DNA from: Mitosporidium daphniae
Taxonomy: Eukaryota > Microsporidia
NCBI RefSeq assembly: GCF_000760515.2
Contig: NW_013546367.1
Span: 1-38,039, forward strand
DNA length: 38,039 nucleotides
Reading direction: 5' to 3'
Shown: one piece after another, positions 21,101-30,586 of the stretch
Layout of the letters: each line of letters begins with the position of its first letter
Numbering within the stretch: the first letter of the stretch is position 1
Translations under genes and position numbers: made by a program
Notes under the pieces: model-generated
Databases searched by the model: none
Seen by the model: only the letters and a program-made list of their open reading frames with translations
What the model was told of the DNA's origin: nothing

Positions 21101-21296
21101 ACTTGATGGAGAAGGCGTTAATAGATATGTGTCTGAGCCTCCAGAGTCGCTTCTGGCGCTTCAGGCAAGATGCCTGGCTACTTATCAACAATGGTCTCTG
21201 CAGCTGCTGACCGAAAATGACCGGCTTAAGTGCTCAATTGATATTTTAAAGACTCAAGTTGCTTCTCTTCTTGCCCGATCGCAAAGCAAACGTTAG
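18192..21296 (+). CDS. Chromodomain protein with decayed SNF2-like region and C2H2 finger
   Basis: The 1034-residue single-exon protein starts with an HP1-type chromodomain (residues 35-88, VERILDEI..YFLVKWQGYPTEDATWEP). The aromatic cage residues Tyr36, Trp58 and Tyr61 are kept, so methyl-lysine reading (H3K9me or similar) is likely. Residues ~209-350 resemble a SNF2 ATPase lobe with broken motifs (see findings). A long Ser/Pro/Gln-rich linker follows. A C2H2 finger (Cys940, Cys945, His958, His962) and a C-terminal leucine-rich coiled coil (ENDRLKCSIDILKTQVASLL) end the protein. It may be a class II HDAC-complex subunit of the Hda2/Hda3 kind or an inactivated CHD/Mit1 relative. I cannot choose between these. 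It is divergent from USP7. Confidence 0.75.
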   Translation: MQSPASSASSASSAVDLASKVQGEAADEETNSEDVYLVERILDEISDDDGVIYFLVKWQGYPTEDATWEPQENIIDEGLIAEWRSRKAPPSSAASKRFCLDNDLNTVKKKKNKHITREQRKFDARSEKKAAIKLKEEIPGMKQKTPQPVSSPDSNNTINEQHEISKAQMSTHSQESSQRDSEKVPRHLSLAISVNMDPVKWISEVRQASNASIGMISFLDAKSRHESKFKEWVACQSAKILIFCPTSLMEEWRVVSRSSSASCRLRIEPPSAAFSLSSMQKKWEFIVLVDPALKLINRPSFDEILSIKHGFLLVVTKIPIAEQELLIDDPAIAKLTSTFCQLPLLRFLPQKIKTSKKAPKLEHTSSASSQSSSGGDMHMPETLKVSSFKTPLHTQSQTSDTHNTRSKPQESGIKQQPPKKLPPLLTAELAELFSQCDDSQDSPSRIALPNSGLEIPKASFPFHEISVDKDCDSEPPPLPKTSNQQQTAQNGTKITTLQQETSPLSLPKELLVPSFRDQPATVLPTQSSILPPTQIQIPTEDQINQSIPRAFSEIPKTHCSTVTPINPTGSTVTPINPTGSTVSTDAISPGEQAVMKATSVSMSSNALALLCARPENPTAACNSLQILTFSPVALADYINRAKQISEDAKKALLMIINPQEGAWTLSLQPIAIAELPSILFQFISQAQRRQAQGWLFLALHTKTETFRAVFIPKELLNDLRLTAIGTQSTAIPQILSSSAHQILTAPSSKLPVSAEKNTHVPAQDTGVPSKRSGTWPSSPRSIPAPMTPLCVDDTVPSQVGTPLKACSMQSLKTKPAPLAPTSSSLPQSESVHVVRNQGHAKPLNIPIETPVAPKYPHHIEELLPQARIVASVSTLACTSVEPLMPVASENHHAPAVISTILPPPVVAHPASTAVEAEILPSPTPITSKTKISERKLPHKCHWIGCYFSTAHWNLLKEHMGLHLPVSPPCQLDGEGVNRYVSEPPESLLALQARCLATYQQWSLQLLTENDRLKCSIDILKTQVASLLARSQSKR
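19868..19927 (+). repeat. Perfect 2 x 30-bp tandem duplication inside the chromodomain gene
   Basis: The unit CTCAACCGTGACGCCCATTA plus ten further bases is repeated exactly twice, in frame, giving two copies of a 10-residue STVTPINPTG block. Identity at the DNA level suggests a recent duplication in a disordered linker. Confidence 0.85.
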
Positions 21297-21400
21297 ACCA
21301 CCCCCTGTACCTTAACCTTGTGGAATTTGATTCAAATATATTTTGAACGACCTCGCAATTTTATGTGGCCACGCCTCCCCTGTTGCAAAGCCACTAGAGT

Positions 21401-21419
21401 GGGGAGGGTTAGGGTTAAC
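21401..21419. repeat. Telomere-like TTAGGG motif in the convergent spacer
   Basis: GGGGAGGGTTAGGGTTAAC lies in the 176-base spacer between the convergent chromodomain and HSP70 genes. It holds one full and flanking partial TTAGGG copies. No gene is visible in the spacer. Confidence 0.6.
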
Positions 21420-21472
21420 GCTAAATTTATATTTTGTATCCATAAGTGTATTAGATAGATGGTGTGGACTTG

Positions 21473-23443
21473 TTAGTCGACCTCTTCAATGGTTGGGCCG
21501 TTGGCATCTGCAGCAGCAGATCCAGAAGCTCCAGGGGCACCTGGGAAGCCACCGGCGGGGAAGCCACCAGGCATACCACCTTCTGGCATGCCTCCAGTTG
21601 CACCGTAAATTTTGGAAAGAATGGGATTAGCAATTTCTTCCAACTCTTTCTTTTTATCTTCATAAGCATCCTTCTCAAGCGTTTGGTTTTGGTCCAGCCA
21701 CTTGACGGCCTCATCGATGGCAGAGTCAAGGGTTTTCCTTTCGTCGGCAGAAAGCTTTTCCGAAATGTTTTTCTCCTGGAGAGAGTTCTTGAGACTGTAA
21801 GTGTATGACTCGAGCGAATTGCGGGAAGTAACGCGATCAGCGACCGCCTCATCTTCTTTGCGGAACTTTTCGGCTTCGCTAATCATGCGCTCAATTTCAT
21901 CCTTGGAAAGACGGCCCTTATCGTTGGTGATAACGATCTTGTTAGAGCGACCGGTGGTCTTATCAACGGCAGAGACATTGAGAATGCCATTAGCATCGAT
22001 GTCGAATGAAACCTCAATTTGGGGCACACCACGGGGGGCTGGTGGAATACCGTCCAACTCGAACTTGCCCAGCAAATGATTGTCTTTGGTCATGGTGCGC
22101 TCGCCTTCAAAGACTTGAATAAGAACTCCGGGTTGGTTGTCAGAATACGTGGAAAATACCTGGGCTTTTTTCGTAGGAATCGTTGTGTTGCGAGTGATAA
22201 GGGGGGTCATGACACCTCCGGCAGTCTCGATACCGAGAGACAAGGGAGCGACATCCAAAAGCAAGATATCTTGGGTCTTTTCCGAAATATCGCCATTAAG
22301 GATGGAAGCCTGGACGGCTGCACCATAAGCAACAGCCTCGTCAGGATTGATGCTCTTGTTGAGCTCCTTTCCATTGAAAAAGTCTTGCACCAGCTTCTGG
22401 ATTCTGGGAATGCGGGTGGAGCCACCGACAAGGACAATTTCGTCAACCTGATTTTTGGACTTTTGAGAATCCTTAAGAACCTTTTCCACGGGATCAAGCG
22501 TAGAGCGGAAGAGGTCCTGGCAAAGCTCCTCAAAGCGAGCACGAGTGATGGAGGTGTAGAAATCAATGCCCTCAAATAGAGAGTCGATTTCAACGGAAGC
22601 GGTTGTGGCTGAGGACAAGGTGCGCTTAGCACGCTCGCAGGCTGTACGAAGACGGCGGATGGCACGTGCGTTTCCAGAGATGTCTTTTTTGTGCTTGCGC
22701 TTGAATTCCTCGACAAAATGGCTAACCATTCTGGAATCAAAGTCTTCTCCTCCAAGATGCGTGTCACCAGCGGTTGCCTTTACTTCAAAGACACCACCTT
22801 CCATGGAGAGCAAAGAAACATCAAAAGTACCACCACCCAAATCAAAGATCAGCACAATACGCTCGGTCTTGTCAGATTGTTTATCGAGACCATAAGCGAT
22901 GGCTGCAGCGGTGGGCTCGTTGATGATGCGGAGCACATTGAGACCGGCAATAGCACCGGCATCCTTGGTTGCTTGGCGCTGAGAATCGTTGAAATAGGCA
23001 GGAACCGTGATCACAGCATTGGTGATCGTAGTACCGAGATATGCTTCAGCAGTCTCCTTCATTTTGATGAGGATCATGGAAGAAAGCTCTTCGGGAGTAA
23101 ACTCCTTCTTTTCGCTCTTGAATTCAACGCTAATCTTGGGCTTGGTGTTGGCATCAACGACCTTGAATGGCCAATGCTTCATATCAGACTGGACAATTGG
23201 ATCGTCAAAACGACGGCCAATCAGACGCTTAGCGTCGAAGACTGTATTTTCTGGGTTCATGGCAGCCTGATTTTTGGCACCATCTCCGATAAGACGCTCA
23301 GTGTCTGTGAATGCGACATAGGAGGGAGTTGTCCTGTTTCCCTGATCATTTGCAATGATCTCGACGTGATCTCCAATAAGGACACCAACGCAGGAGTAGG
23401 TGGTTCCCAAATCAATACCAATAGCGGGCGATTTTTTTGACAT
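21473..23443 (-). CDS. SSA: Cytosolic HSP70 chaperone (Ssa/Hsc70 type)
   Basis: HSP70 folds and shuttles cytosolic proteins with ATP. The single-exon protein has 656 residues. It carries the three family signatures ([28 protein letters not shown] and [20 protein letters not shown]), an intact linker and substrate-binding domain, a Gly/Met/Pro-rich tail and the C-terminal EEVD that binds TPR co-chaperones. EEVD marks the cytosolic/nuclear class rather than BiP or mitochondrial HSP70. The start at 23443 ([13 protein letters not shown]) is chosen over an in-frame ATG at 23470 because it matches the family N-terminus. Upstream lie a TATA box and a perfect heat-shock element. The absence of introns is common for heat-inducible HSP70 genes. 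Confidence 0.97.
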   Translation of the reverse strand: MSKKSPAIGIDLGTTYSCVGVLIGDHVEIIANDQGNRTTPSYVAFTDTERLIGDGAKNQAAMNPENTVFDAKRLIGRRFDDPIVQSDMKHWPFKVVDANTKPKISVEFKSEKKEFTPEELSSMILIKMKETAEAYLGTTITNAVITVPAYFNDSQRQATKDAGAIAGLNVLRIINEPTAAAIAYGLDKQSDKTERIVLIFDLGGGTFDVSLLSMEGGVFEVKATAGDTHLGGEDFDSRMVSHFVEEFKRKHKKDISGNARAIRRLRTACERAKRTLSSATTASVEIDSLFEGIDFYTSITRARFEELCQDLFRSTLDPVEKVLKDSQKSKNQVDEIVLVGGSTRIPRIQKLVQDFFNGKELNKSINPDEAVAYGAAVQASILNGDISEKTQDILLLDVAPLSLGIETAGGVMTPLITRNTTIPTKKAQVFSTYSDNQPGVLIQVFEGERTMTKDNHLLGKFELDGIPPAPRGVPQIEVSFDIDANGILNVSAVDKTTGRSNKIVITNDKGRLSKDEIERMISEAEKFRKEDEAVADRVTSRNSLESYTYSLKNSLQEKNISEKLSADERKTLDSAIDEAVKWLDQNQTLEKDAYEDKKKELEEIANPILSKIYGATGGMPEGGMPGGFPAGGFPGAPGASGSAAADANGPTIEEVD

Positions 23444-23477
23444 AGCGAGTAATGAAAAGCAAAAACGCAACGCAAAG

Positions 23478-23485
23478 CTTTTATA
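23478..23485 (-). promoter_or_regulatory. TATA box of HSP70
   Basis: On the minus strand this reads TATAAAAG, about 35 bases before the HSP70 start codon. It is the clearest TATA box in the window; most other genes only have generally AT-rich starts. Confidence 0.7.
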
Positions 23486-23500
23486 TGAAATTTTGCCGTT

Positions 23501-23523
23501 TTCGGGAATATTCCAGCATTTTC
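23501..23523. promoter_or_regulatory. Heat-shock element (HSF binding site)
   Basis: TTCGGGAATATTC is a perfect TTCnnGAAnnTTC array. The same spacing continues with GCA (one mismatch) and TTC at 23521, making four exact units of five. It lies 16 bases upstream of the TATA box and about 60 bases before the HSP70 ATG, so heat induction through HSF is very likely. Confidence 0.85.
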
Positions 23524-23629
23524 TACATTTCGGAGTAATTTTAAAATTAATCTGAAATTAAAAGCCACCCCCTCGCCCTGCGCCTGTAAAACTTAACCTC
23601 AGCATTTACAAAATTTAATTTTGTGCCAT

Positions 23630-25331
23630 TCATTTCCCGGAAATCATGATGGGGGCGATTCGCTTTATCGGGGCCCGTTCTGAATGTGTGTTTGGTTGCA
23701 CATTTGCAGGCTGCAAATTCTCCTTTTCAACAGGATAGCTTTTCTCTGCACTCGCATCTTCAACCGTAGGCATAGCGTGCAAAGTTGGGATTTCCCGTCT
23801 GTGTGGCACATTATGCTCCTGCATAGCGCCAGTTCCCGAAATCAAGGGCGTTATTGCGCGTTTTTTCTTCTTTTTAAACATCAAAGAGAGATCAAGAATC
23901 ACGTCATGTCGCTCTATCATTCTAAATGTGCTTGTAAGGTTATCGATTATAAGCCCATCTTTTTGGGGACAAATTTTGGAATCGATTGCAAATAAATTCA
24001 TAAACGGCCGCATAGAAAACGAGGATAAATATAGGCTGTCTTGCTCAGAAGTTTGCCCAAGCGAAGAGTAGATCCTGGGCACGCCGTTCAAGGTGGGGTT
24101 CGACTGACCATCGGCCCGCCAAGAGTCCTGAAGACGTTTACGCGAAACAGGGTCATTCATATCTTGGTCGAGCGAAAATACATCCCTTTCATCCCTTTCG
24201 TCACACATCAGTTCGTCATCGGATAAATATCCATGAGGTACAAGCCAAGAGGAATCTTCCTCTTCTTCTTCACCTTCGCCCTCGTCATCTTCGGAGCCCG
24301 AGTCGCTTTGATCGGTGTCTGAGATGTTTTCAATTTCGCCCTCAAGCTCATCGCAGTCATCCTCCCATTCATTGTCAGACTCAACGGAATAATCCAGCTC
24401 GAGCTCCTTTGATAGGTCTTTGGCAAATGGACGACGGCCACTTATGATAAGGGACTGCTTAGAGAAGGTTCCAAAATAGCAAGGCCGGATATTTTCGGCA
24501 AAATGGAATAATTTAAAGCGGACCATAGGAAGCAGCGAAAGCTGTTCGATTTCTTTAGATGATCGCCGATTGTTGTTTTCATTTGTCGTCTCAATGGTTG
24601 CACCGGTGTTCCTTGTCTTTTGGAGCAGACTTTCAAATTTCGCCATCTTGACATTGGGCTTTACAAAAAACGTTGGAAAGTAGGACCAAAATCCGCTAGA
24701 AGACGAATGGGTTTGACTCTCCAGCAACATGGGATGCTCGCTAGAGCCTCCTTGATAACCGGATTCGTTTTCTTTTCGAACAATTGAAAAAAAATTTGAA
24801 AGCACAGGGCCAGAAGAAATCGAGGAGCTTTTCGGGGTGAAAGCCTTTCGTGCAGCCTTTTTCGGCGATGAAGTAATGGCCTTCGAAATCGGGCGAAGCT
24901 CTGCTGCTGCTGCGTCAACAACAATATCAAGAGGCTCTATCGTATCTGTTGTGGGCGAAGAGGCCATCTCTGGACTGTGCTCTGTAGCCGCCTGAAGTTT
25001 CCTTTTTGATTTGGCTTTGATTTTTGCTTTCTTTACAAGGCAAGAATGACATGCAAGCGAGGAAATTTTTTCTAAAAGACTTGCTCTGAGGAATTATAGT
25101 GAACGAATACCTTTTTTGTGCACAATCAATAGCCTCGTTCAAATCGCAAACCAAACCTTCAATGATCTTGACATGGTCTCTGGCAAGCTCTGGAGCAACA
25201 ATGCACTCACTGTGCACAAAAGGCTCTATATCTAGTTCTTTGCGTGTCTCAATGGAAGCATTCTGTGCATGTTGTTCTAACCTGAGTACGCTTGCGGTCA
25301 CGTAAAGGCCCTGCCGAATCAGATCTTCCAT
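23630..25331 (-). CDS. RLF2: Chromatin assembly factor 1 large subunit (CAF-1 p150 / Cac1)
   Basis: CAF-1 deposits H3-H4 behind replication forks together with PCNA. The 558-residue protein contains the conserved block VRFKLFHFAENIRPCYFGTFSKQS, R-PFAKD, YSVESDNEWEDD, a strongly acidic run and WLVPHGYLSDDE. A PIP-like GPVLSNFF (about residues 166-173, coded at 24788-24811) lacks the first Gln but keeps Leu and the Phe pair. One 25-nt intron (25086-25110) joins a 74-residue N-terminal helical exon (MEDLIRQGLYVTASVLRL) to a Lys-rich segment and the main frame, with no stop. Without the intron the N-terminal part would look like a separate gene. The N-terminal region itself is not recognised. Confidence 0.88.
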
Positions 25332-25830
25332 TAGAGGGAAATTAAATTGTTGGTCGATAAATTAAATTGGTGGTTTGGTGAGTAAATTTGAATTTTTTGG
25401 GCCATTAAGGCGATTATTCCAAAAAGCTTCCAAAGGCATTTAAAAGCTACACGGAAACTCGCACATGGCCAACTTTTTCTACATTTTGACTTGGGCCAAG
25501 TTGAGCGCTAAAATTTGAAATTTTAAATGCAGCTGTGATTGGCTCGCGTGCTCTGCTGCTTTTGCAAATGGAGTTGTTTATTGTCAAAGATAGTAGGTAA
25601 TTATTACCGTACTCAAGTCATATGCTCACACCTTGTGTACTGCATGTTATGAAAAGCAGGGACGATTCAAGCGTTGTAAACCAACCTGGTCTCAAGCATA
25701 TTGTTTCATTAATTGCACTTTAAGGCCAAATTTCCCCAATATTATTGGATGTGCGGTGATATGACTACTGATCTTATTTTGGGGTATATTTTGCACACTA
25801 GCCATAAATCAAGACCACGCTACAACTTCT
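25332..25830. other. Divergent spacer between CAF-1 and kynureninase
   Basis: These 499 bases form the longest gene-free stretch of the window. AT-rich AAATTAAATT blocks repeat close to the CAF-1 start (25342-25375), consistent with a promoter. Around 25500-25530 AAAATTTGAAATTTTAAATG appears. I found no tRNA, no conserved ORF and no inverted repeat of note. Confidence 0.5.
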
Positions 25831-27362
25831 ATGGAAGAGGCAAAGCGACTTGACTTGGAAAACCCTTCATTTAGATCCAAGTTTTTGATTCCCTTCGATG
25901 CGACATCTGGGAAGGAGAAGATATATCTTTGTGGGCATAGCCTTGGTTTACAACCAAAAGAGACCGCCGCTCGGGTTGCTGAAATGCTGCAGATCTGGGC
26001 TAACGAGTGCCTCCGCAATCTCTAACATCTTTAGTGCAAATTTGGGACATTATTCCGAAAATGGCTGGGGAGCTCTTGAGGACCAATGCGCTTTACTGAT
26101 GGAGCCGTTAATTTTTTCACCGCTACATGGCGAGATGAAGGGAACCATTGGAATAGGAAATACGCTCACCGTAAATCTCCATCTACTTTTGGCCAAGTTC
26201 TATTGTCCCACCCAAACGCATCATAAAGTTTTAGTAGAAATGCACATTTTCCCCTCCGATTTGGTAATGTATCTCGGTTTTATTGTAGTATGCTATCCGC
26301 TCGCACATATCATTCCATGGGTATGACCCTGACAGCTCTATTGTTTTTCTTGATGATCCCTCGTCCACGGAACATATCCTTGCATCGTTAGACCGAATAG
26401 AGGGTATTGCGCTTTTTTTGTTAGGAAACATCCAATTTCTTACGGGGCAAGCGTTCGAGCTAGGAAAGATTTTTTCGCATGCCAGAAAAAGAGGTTTGTT
26501 TATAAGCCAACACTTTTCTTGTCAGAATGTCTGCCACACCATCTTGATACTTTCTTGCGATCTTTACACCCCTAACCTGTATCCATCGCTTCATAGTTTT
26601 TATTTACACACGTGTTCGCTTTGTTAGCATACTAATGGGAATAGGTAAATGCTTATTGATAAATTTTGGCATCCCTGCTATTGGAGCTGACCTTGCCCAT
26701 GCGGTTGGAAATATCCCTTTAGCGCTTAACGAATGGGATGTCGACTTTGCCGTGTGGTGCACTTACAAGTACCTCAATGCAGGCCCTGGCTCTATCGGTG
26801 GGTATTACATAAACAAAAGGCATCTCGACAAAGATGACAAACTCCCAGCGTATGCATTTACTTGTTTTCATTGCAAGGCTACTGGGCTGGTGGGGAAATG
26901 AGCGATCTTCTCGGTTTCTGATGCTGCCCGGTATTGATTCGCTCCAATTTTGTAGATTTTCATCCAAGAGGCGATGCCGGGCGATATCTTGTATCCAACC
27001 CGCCCATTCTAAGTTTGGTCCCGGTCAAGGTTTCCCTGCAGCTGTTTCGTGATACGGGAGGCATTATCCCGCTTCGAGAACGATCCACGAAACTCACATC
27101 ATACTTGAGAAGCCTATTGGTGGAGCGGATCGGCCCACCAACGATCACCATCATTACGCCAGAAGGCCAATGCGGAGCTCAGCTTTCCATCTCCATCACC
27201 GTCATCCCAATTGATGAAGTTGCCAAACAGCTTCTGCTGGAAGGAATTGTTGTCGATACTAGGCGCCCAAATGTACTGAGGGTAGCTCCAACGGCTCTTT
27301 ATAATACGTTTGTGGATTGTTTCCTTTTTGTAAAGGCTCTTGCAAAAATTTTGTGCAAGTAA
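25831..27362 (+). CDS. BNA5: Kynureninase (L-kynurenine hydrolase)
   Basis: This PLP enzyme cleaves kynurenine or 3-hydroxykynurenine to (hydroxy)anthranilate and alanine in tryptophan breakdown and de novo NAD synthesis. The spliced protein has 424 residues, near the family length. Landmarks: [79 protein letters not shown] with the PLP lysine, [13 protein letters not shown], and a C-terminal [15 protein letters not shown]. Introns are 26007-26034 (28 nt), 26264-26288 (25 nt), 26494-26644 (151 nt), 26850-26877 (28 nt) and 26931-26955 (25 nt). The 151-nt intron is the least certain; it ends with TACTAAT close to AG and leaves a short KCLLINF insertion. The gene looks intact. Confidence 0.9.
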
Positions 27363-27462
27363 GGGCTTTTGGGAAATAAACCATCTTTTTGACATCGCTT
27401 TGGCCGAAAATTGGCCATTTGGACGTTCCAACTTTTTAAAACTACAATTTTAGCAGAGCCCC

Positions 27463-28509
27463 ATGATAGCATCTGTTCCAGCAGCGGTGTTTACAAAGCC
27501 CCCATGCTTCAAAAGGCTGCTTTCAACTGCGCAGACCATCAAGCCAGCCTTGAAACCCATAATTCCTCCTTTTCTTTTAAAGCTATCAGCGCGCTTTCCA
27601 GAATTTTCCGAGCCTGATCGCTCGCTTCTTGTCGAAAAAATCAATGATGGTTCGATTTTGTCTACGCTTCAGCCAAAGCAATATAAAACCATACTCTTAT
27701 TGATGAAGTTGAACAAAAAGATACCGCCCCACATGCGCTGTAAGGATCTAACCCTAATTCCGCCAGCGGGCCTGCCCCCGAAGCACCTTACAGCCACAAA
27801 GAAGCGCCATTCGGGTCGCAACTACACCGGGCAGATTGTTGTTCGGCACAAAGGAGGCGGGGAACGTCACAGATATCGTTTGATTGACTTTAAAAGAACC
27901 GAGGCGTTCAGTCCGCTGCTTTTGGGTGTCAAATCTCAACCCCCATCTAATACCGGACCGCCGATCCAACGAGTCGTTCGCATTGAAAAAGATCCGAATA
28001 GGACATCCCATATTGCGCTGCTCCAAAGAGAGGCCGATAACTCTCTTTCGTATATTGTGGCACCAGATGGCCTAAAGGTCGGAGATACCATTAAAAACGA
28101 CGGGACTCCCGGACTTGGCGAGTATTTACCTCTATCCTTTATTCCGGTGGGGTCCTCTGTTCACAATGTCGAGCTGAAGCCAGGAAAAGGGCCCCAGCTG
28201 GCAAGGTCTGCTGGAACTCGGGCTATTTTTGAAGGAATGGATCTTTCCGGAGAAAAGGCAATCATTATCATGCCCTCCAAAAGGAAGGTGCTTGTAGATC
28301 GAAACTGCAAGGCAGCCATTGGTCAGGTTTCAAATATTTCTTGGGGATCGACACCCTTGGGCAAGGCCGGTGTAAATAGGCGGCGAGGCATACGGCCGAC
28401 AGTTAGAGGCATGGCCATGAATCCTGTAGACCACCCTCATGGCGGTGGAAAGGGCGGTAGAAACAAGGGCCATCATTCGCGCTCACCTTGGGGCAAGATT
28501 GCAAAGTGA
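27463..28509 (+). CDS. RML2: Mitochondrial large-subunit ribosomal protein uL2m
   Basis: uL2 helps form the peptidyl-transferase centre. The 348-residue protein is of the bacterial type, with KKRHSGRNYTGQIVVRHKGGG, RVVRIEKDPNRTSHIALL, IPVGSSVHNVELKPGKG, ARSAGT and the C-terminal MNPVDHPHGGGKGGRNKG containing the functionally important histidine. An N-terminal extension of about 110 residues relative to bacterial L2, with a basic, hydroxylated start, fits a mitochondrial targeting sequence. It has no intron. Its presence implies mitochondrial translation, hence a mitochondrial genome. Confidence 0.95.
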   Translation: MIASVPAAVFTKPPCFKRLLSTAQTIKPALKPIIPPFLLKLSARFPEFSEPDRSLLVEKINDGSILSTLQPKQYKTILLLMKLNKKIPPHMRCKDLTLIPPAGLPPKHLTATKKRHSGRNYTGQIVVRHKGGGERHRYRLIDFKRTEAFSPLLLGVKSQPPSNTGPPIQRVVRIEKDPNRTSHIALLQREADNSLSYIVAPDGLKVGDTIKNDGTPGLGEYLPLSFIPVGSSVHNVELKPGKGPQLARSAGTRAIFEGMDLSGEKAIIIMPSKRKVLVDRNCKAAIGQVSNISWGSTPLGKAGVNRRRGIRPTVRGMAMNPVDHPHGGGKGGRNKGHHSRSPWGKIAK

Positions 28510-28625
28510 TCACCACCGACCCACGCATCAGCCCATTAAGTTATTTGACGCTCAATAAATTTAATGATCTAATCAACCCCGTTTCAAAGGGCAATCAAAA
28601 CCCGTTCTCGGCGGCAATGATGGTG

Positions 28626-29009
28626 CTAAAAGGTGCACGAACACCCACTACACTTGACTTTGCAAGGACCGATCGGCTGAATGTGTTCTAATTTGGCGTC
28701 TAATAAGGAGGGAGTTGCATCGTTGTCTGCCATTTCATGCCTTTGTTCGATCTTCACCAAATACGTTGGATTAGATGCAAAAGAGCTCATATTGACCCCT
28801 TGAGCAATGTTTTTCAACAGAAAACGGGCCACCTCTCGCCCAAAGACAATCTGCTGCTCAATGTCTTGCTTATCTAAAAGGCTTCGGTTGCTCTCAAATG
28901 CGCTGCGAACCTTGATTTTGGCTGCCTTGATTACAGAAAGATCGTTTTTGAAAACCAAGTTTATGGCTCGCAAAAGCTCTCGATAAAGCTTCACCCCACT
29001 CTCATTCAT
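28626..29009 (-). CDS. MZM1: LYR-motif protein MZM1 (LYRM7), complex III assembly factor
   Basis: MZM1 is a matrix chaperone that holds the Rieske iron-sulfur protein before insertion into complex III. The 127-residue protein begins GVKLYRELLRAINLVFKNDL with the LYR triplet at residues 8-10. It continues with IRSAFE-like KVRSAFESNRSLLDKQDIEQQ and FGREVARFLLKNIAQGV, as in the family. The C-terminal tail carries four cysteines within eleven residues (CKVKCSGCSC), which is not a standard part of MZM1. The start is ATG 29009, matching family N-termini, rather than an upstream in-frame ATG at 29048. It lies downstream of the ankyrin gene on the same strand. Confidence 0.85.
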   Translation of the reverse strand: MNESGVKLYRELLRAINLVFKNDLSVIKAAKIKVRSAFESNRSLLDKQDIEQQIVFGREVARFLLKNIAQGVNMSSFASNPTYLVKIEQRHEMADNDATPSLLDAKLEHIQPIGPCKVKCSGCSCTF

Positions 29010-29054
29010 ATTTAGAACGGTAAAAAAATTTAAAACGGCACATAGCATTGCGAT

Positions 29055-29586
29055 TTATGATAAAGTGGAAAATTTCAAAAGAAGTCCGGCCACTTCATCC
29101 TTTCCGAGCATTTGAGCTTCGTCCAGAGCCGTACGTCCGGCATTATTTTTTACATTGAAAATGGCCCCAAATGGAATGAACTTTTCATCTTCGGTTTCTT
29201 CTACCCCACCAGCAGCGATATCAGCCGGATCTTTTTGGAAAAGCGCGCAAAGAACGTCTTTATTTCCAGACATTGCGGCCCAATGGAGCACTGTATTTCC
29301 GCTTTTGTTTTGTCGGGCCAGCAAGGCATACTTGTCTTCATACCTTTCCATTTGTTCTAATATAAATGCAATAACATCTGAGGATGACAAAGAATAGGGT
29401 ACTTGAATGGCTATTTGCAGCAGCCATGTGCAGTGCTGTGTTCCCTGATTCGTAGTCTGACGCATTGATGAGTTTTTGCTTTAATTTTGGATAAATATCG
29501 GCGAGAATATGCTTTATCAAGTCTAGCTCGCCAAACCTAGCACACTGGAGCCATTCATGAACATCTTCTGTCGGAATTTCGTCCAT
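29055..29586 (-). CDS. Small ankyrin-repeat protein (YAR1-like)
   Basis: After removing one 25-nt intron (29378-29402) the protein has 168 residues. It starts with an acidic segment (MDEIPTEDVHEWLQCARFGELDLIKHIL). Three ankyrin repeats follow with the usual GNTALHMAAAN, GNTVLHWAAMSGN and AGRTALDEAQMLGKDEVAGLLL cores. Size and layout resemble Yar1, the chaperone of ribosomal protein Rps3, but ankyrin repeats alone cannot prove this. The start lies 8 bases downstream of the HEN1 stop. Confidence 0.7.
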
Positions 29587-29593
29587 TGAAAAA

Positions 29594-30586
29594 TTAATTA
29601 AAATTTTTGCAGACCTCATAAAACGACTTACCGTCCATGGTCAAGTCCAGTTCATCACTCCTAGCGATCGCATCTGTGATAAATTCCTCTGAATAGCGTA
29701 GGCAATTTAACTGAATTACAGCATCTGAAAGTAATACAGCCTCCTTTTTATACACCAGTGGCTTCAGCATTGAGATAAGAAAGGACCGCTCCCTGTCTGC
29801 TAGCTTTTTGCTTTTGAAGTGGAAAGTAAATGCATCCGCTGGAGGGATGAATGGTGGAATCCGTGCCTTTTTTAATTGCAGGCTGATGGTGAAAGCTTGC
29901 GAACAACCTCCTGTAGCAGACATGCTTCCCTTACCAGGCAGGATTCCAATTTGCTCAAACTGGCAGTGACAGGCGATGTTTGGATCCACAAGATGGGAAC
30001 GGCACCAATGTCTAAATTCGGCCCTCGTCCACTCAAATTTGTGGTCTGGGTGTCGAAATCGTGTTGGTCCGCACGGCAAAAAAAGATTATATTCCGAGTT
30101 TGGCGTAGTAACGGTTGCCTTTGACAAAAAGTCTGACGAATAGCGGAAAAGCTCTGGAAAGGCCTCCAATTCGTCGGGAGCCAGGTGCTCAATGATCTCA
30201 ATCGCCGAGAGCCCATCAAAAAAAATATTCATTGCGGGTATTGCAGAAACTGGCCGCTGAATCAGTATTATCCTAACAGAGGGCCCGCTCAAGCGGCCAT
30301 CAATTCTGTAGCGAAGCTGTTCTAGTCTGAGCCTGGCGCTTGATATTTCTGATTTATCTGCATCTATCCCGATAAGTTCTACCTCTTCCATCATCAAAAG
30401 AGGTTCGGAAATTGATGGGAAAAGCAATTGGCCAAGAAAAAACTCCAAAAACTGTCCGCCTCCACACCCCACGTCCAAAATCTATTTTTAGAAATGGCGC
30501 CTAACCCTGGAGCACCCAGCGACCACTTCAAAGGCGCGTTTGTACCTTTGATAGGCAAGGGGGGGATCAAAAAGAGGCTCAAACAT
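29594..30586 (-). CDS. HEN1: HEN1 / HENMT1 small-RNA 2'-O-methyltransferase
   Basis: HEN1 methylates the 3'-terminal ribose of small RNAs and so protects them from uridylation and decay. The spliced protein has 322 residues. An N-terminal FDPPLAYQRY-like start is joined by a 24-nt intron (30482-30505) to the SAM motif ILDVGCGGGQFLEFFLG. The metal-binding IEIIEHL and the downstream TPNSEYNLF, RHPDHKFEWTRAEFRHWC blocks with the second metal-site histidine follow. These are the defining residues of HEN1-type Mg/Mn-dependent methyltransferases. No dsRNA-binding domain is present, as in animal and fungal forms. It implies Argonaute-bound small RNAs, though no Argonaute or Dicer is in the window. 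Confidence 0.9.

Noticed and set aside
22019-23440. Long plus-strand frames across HSP70 (186 and 249 codons)
   Set aside because: They are antisense to a highly conserved HSP70 gene. Such mirror frames are common there and show no family similarity.
25831-27362. Kynureninase as a pseudogene with several frameshifts
   Set aside because: Every break coincides with a GT..AG segment whose removal restores conserved motifs and an integral frame of 424 codons.
28488-28691. 67-codon plus-strand frame after the uL2m stop
   Set aside because: It overlaps the end of uL2m in another frame, has no recognisable features and runs over the 3' end of MZM1.
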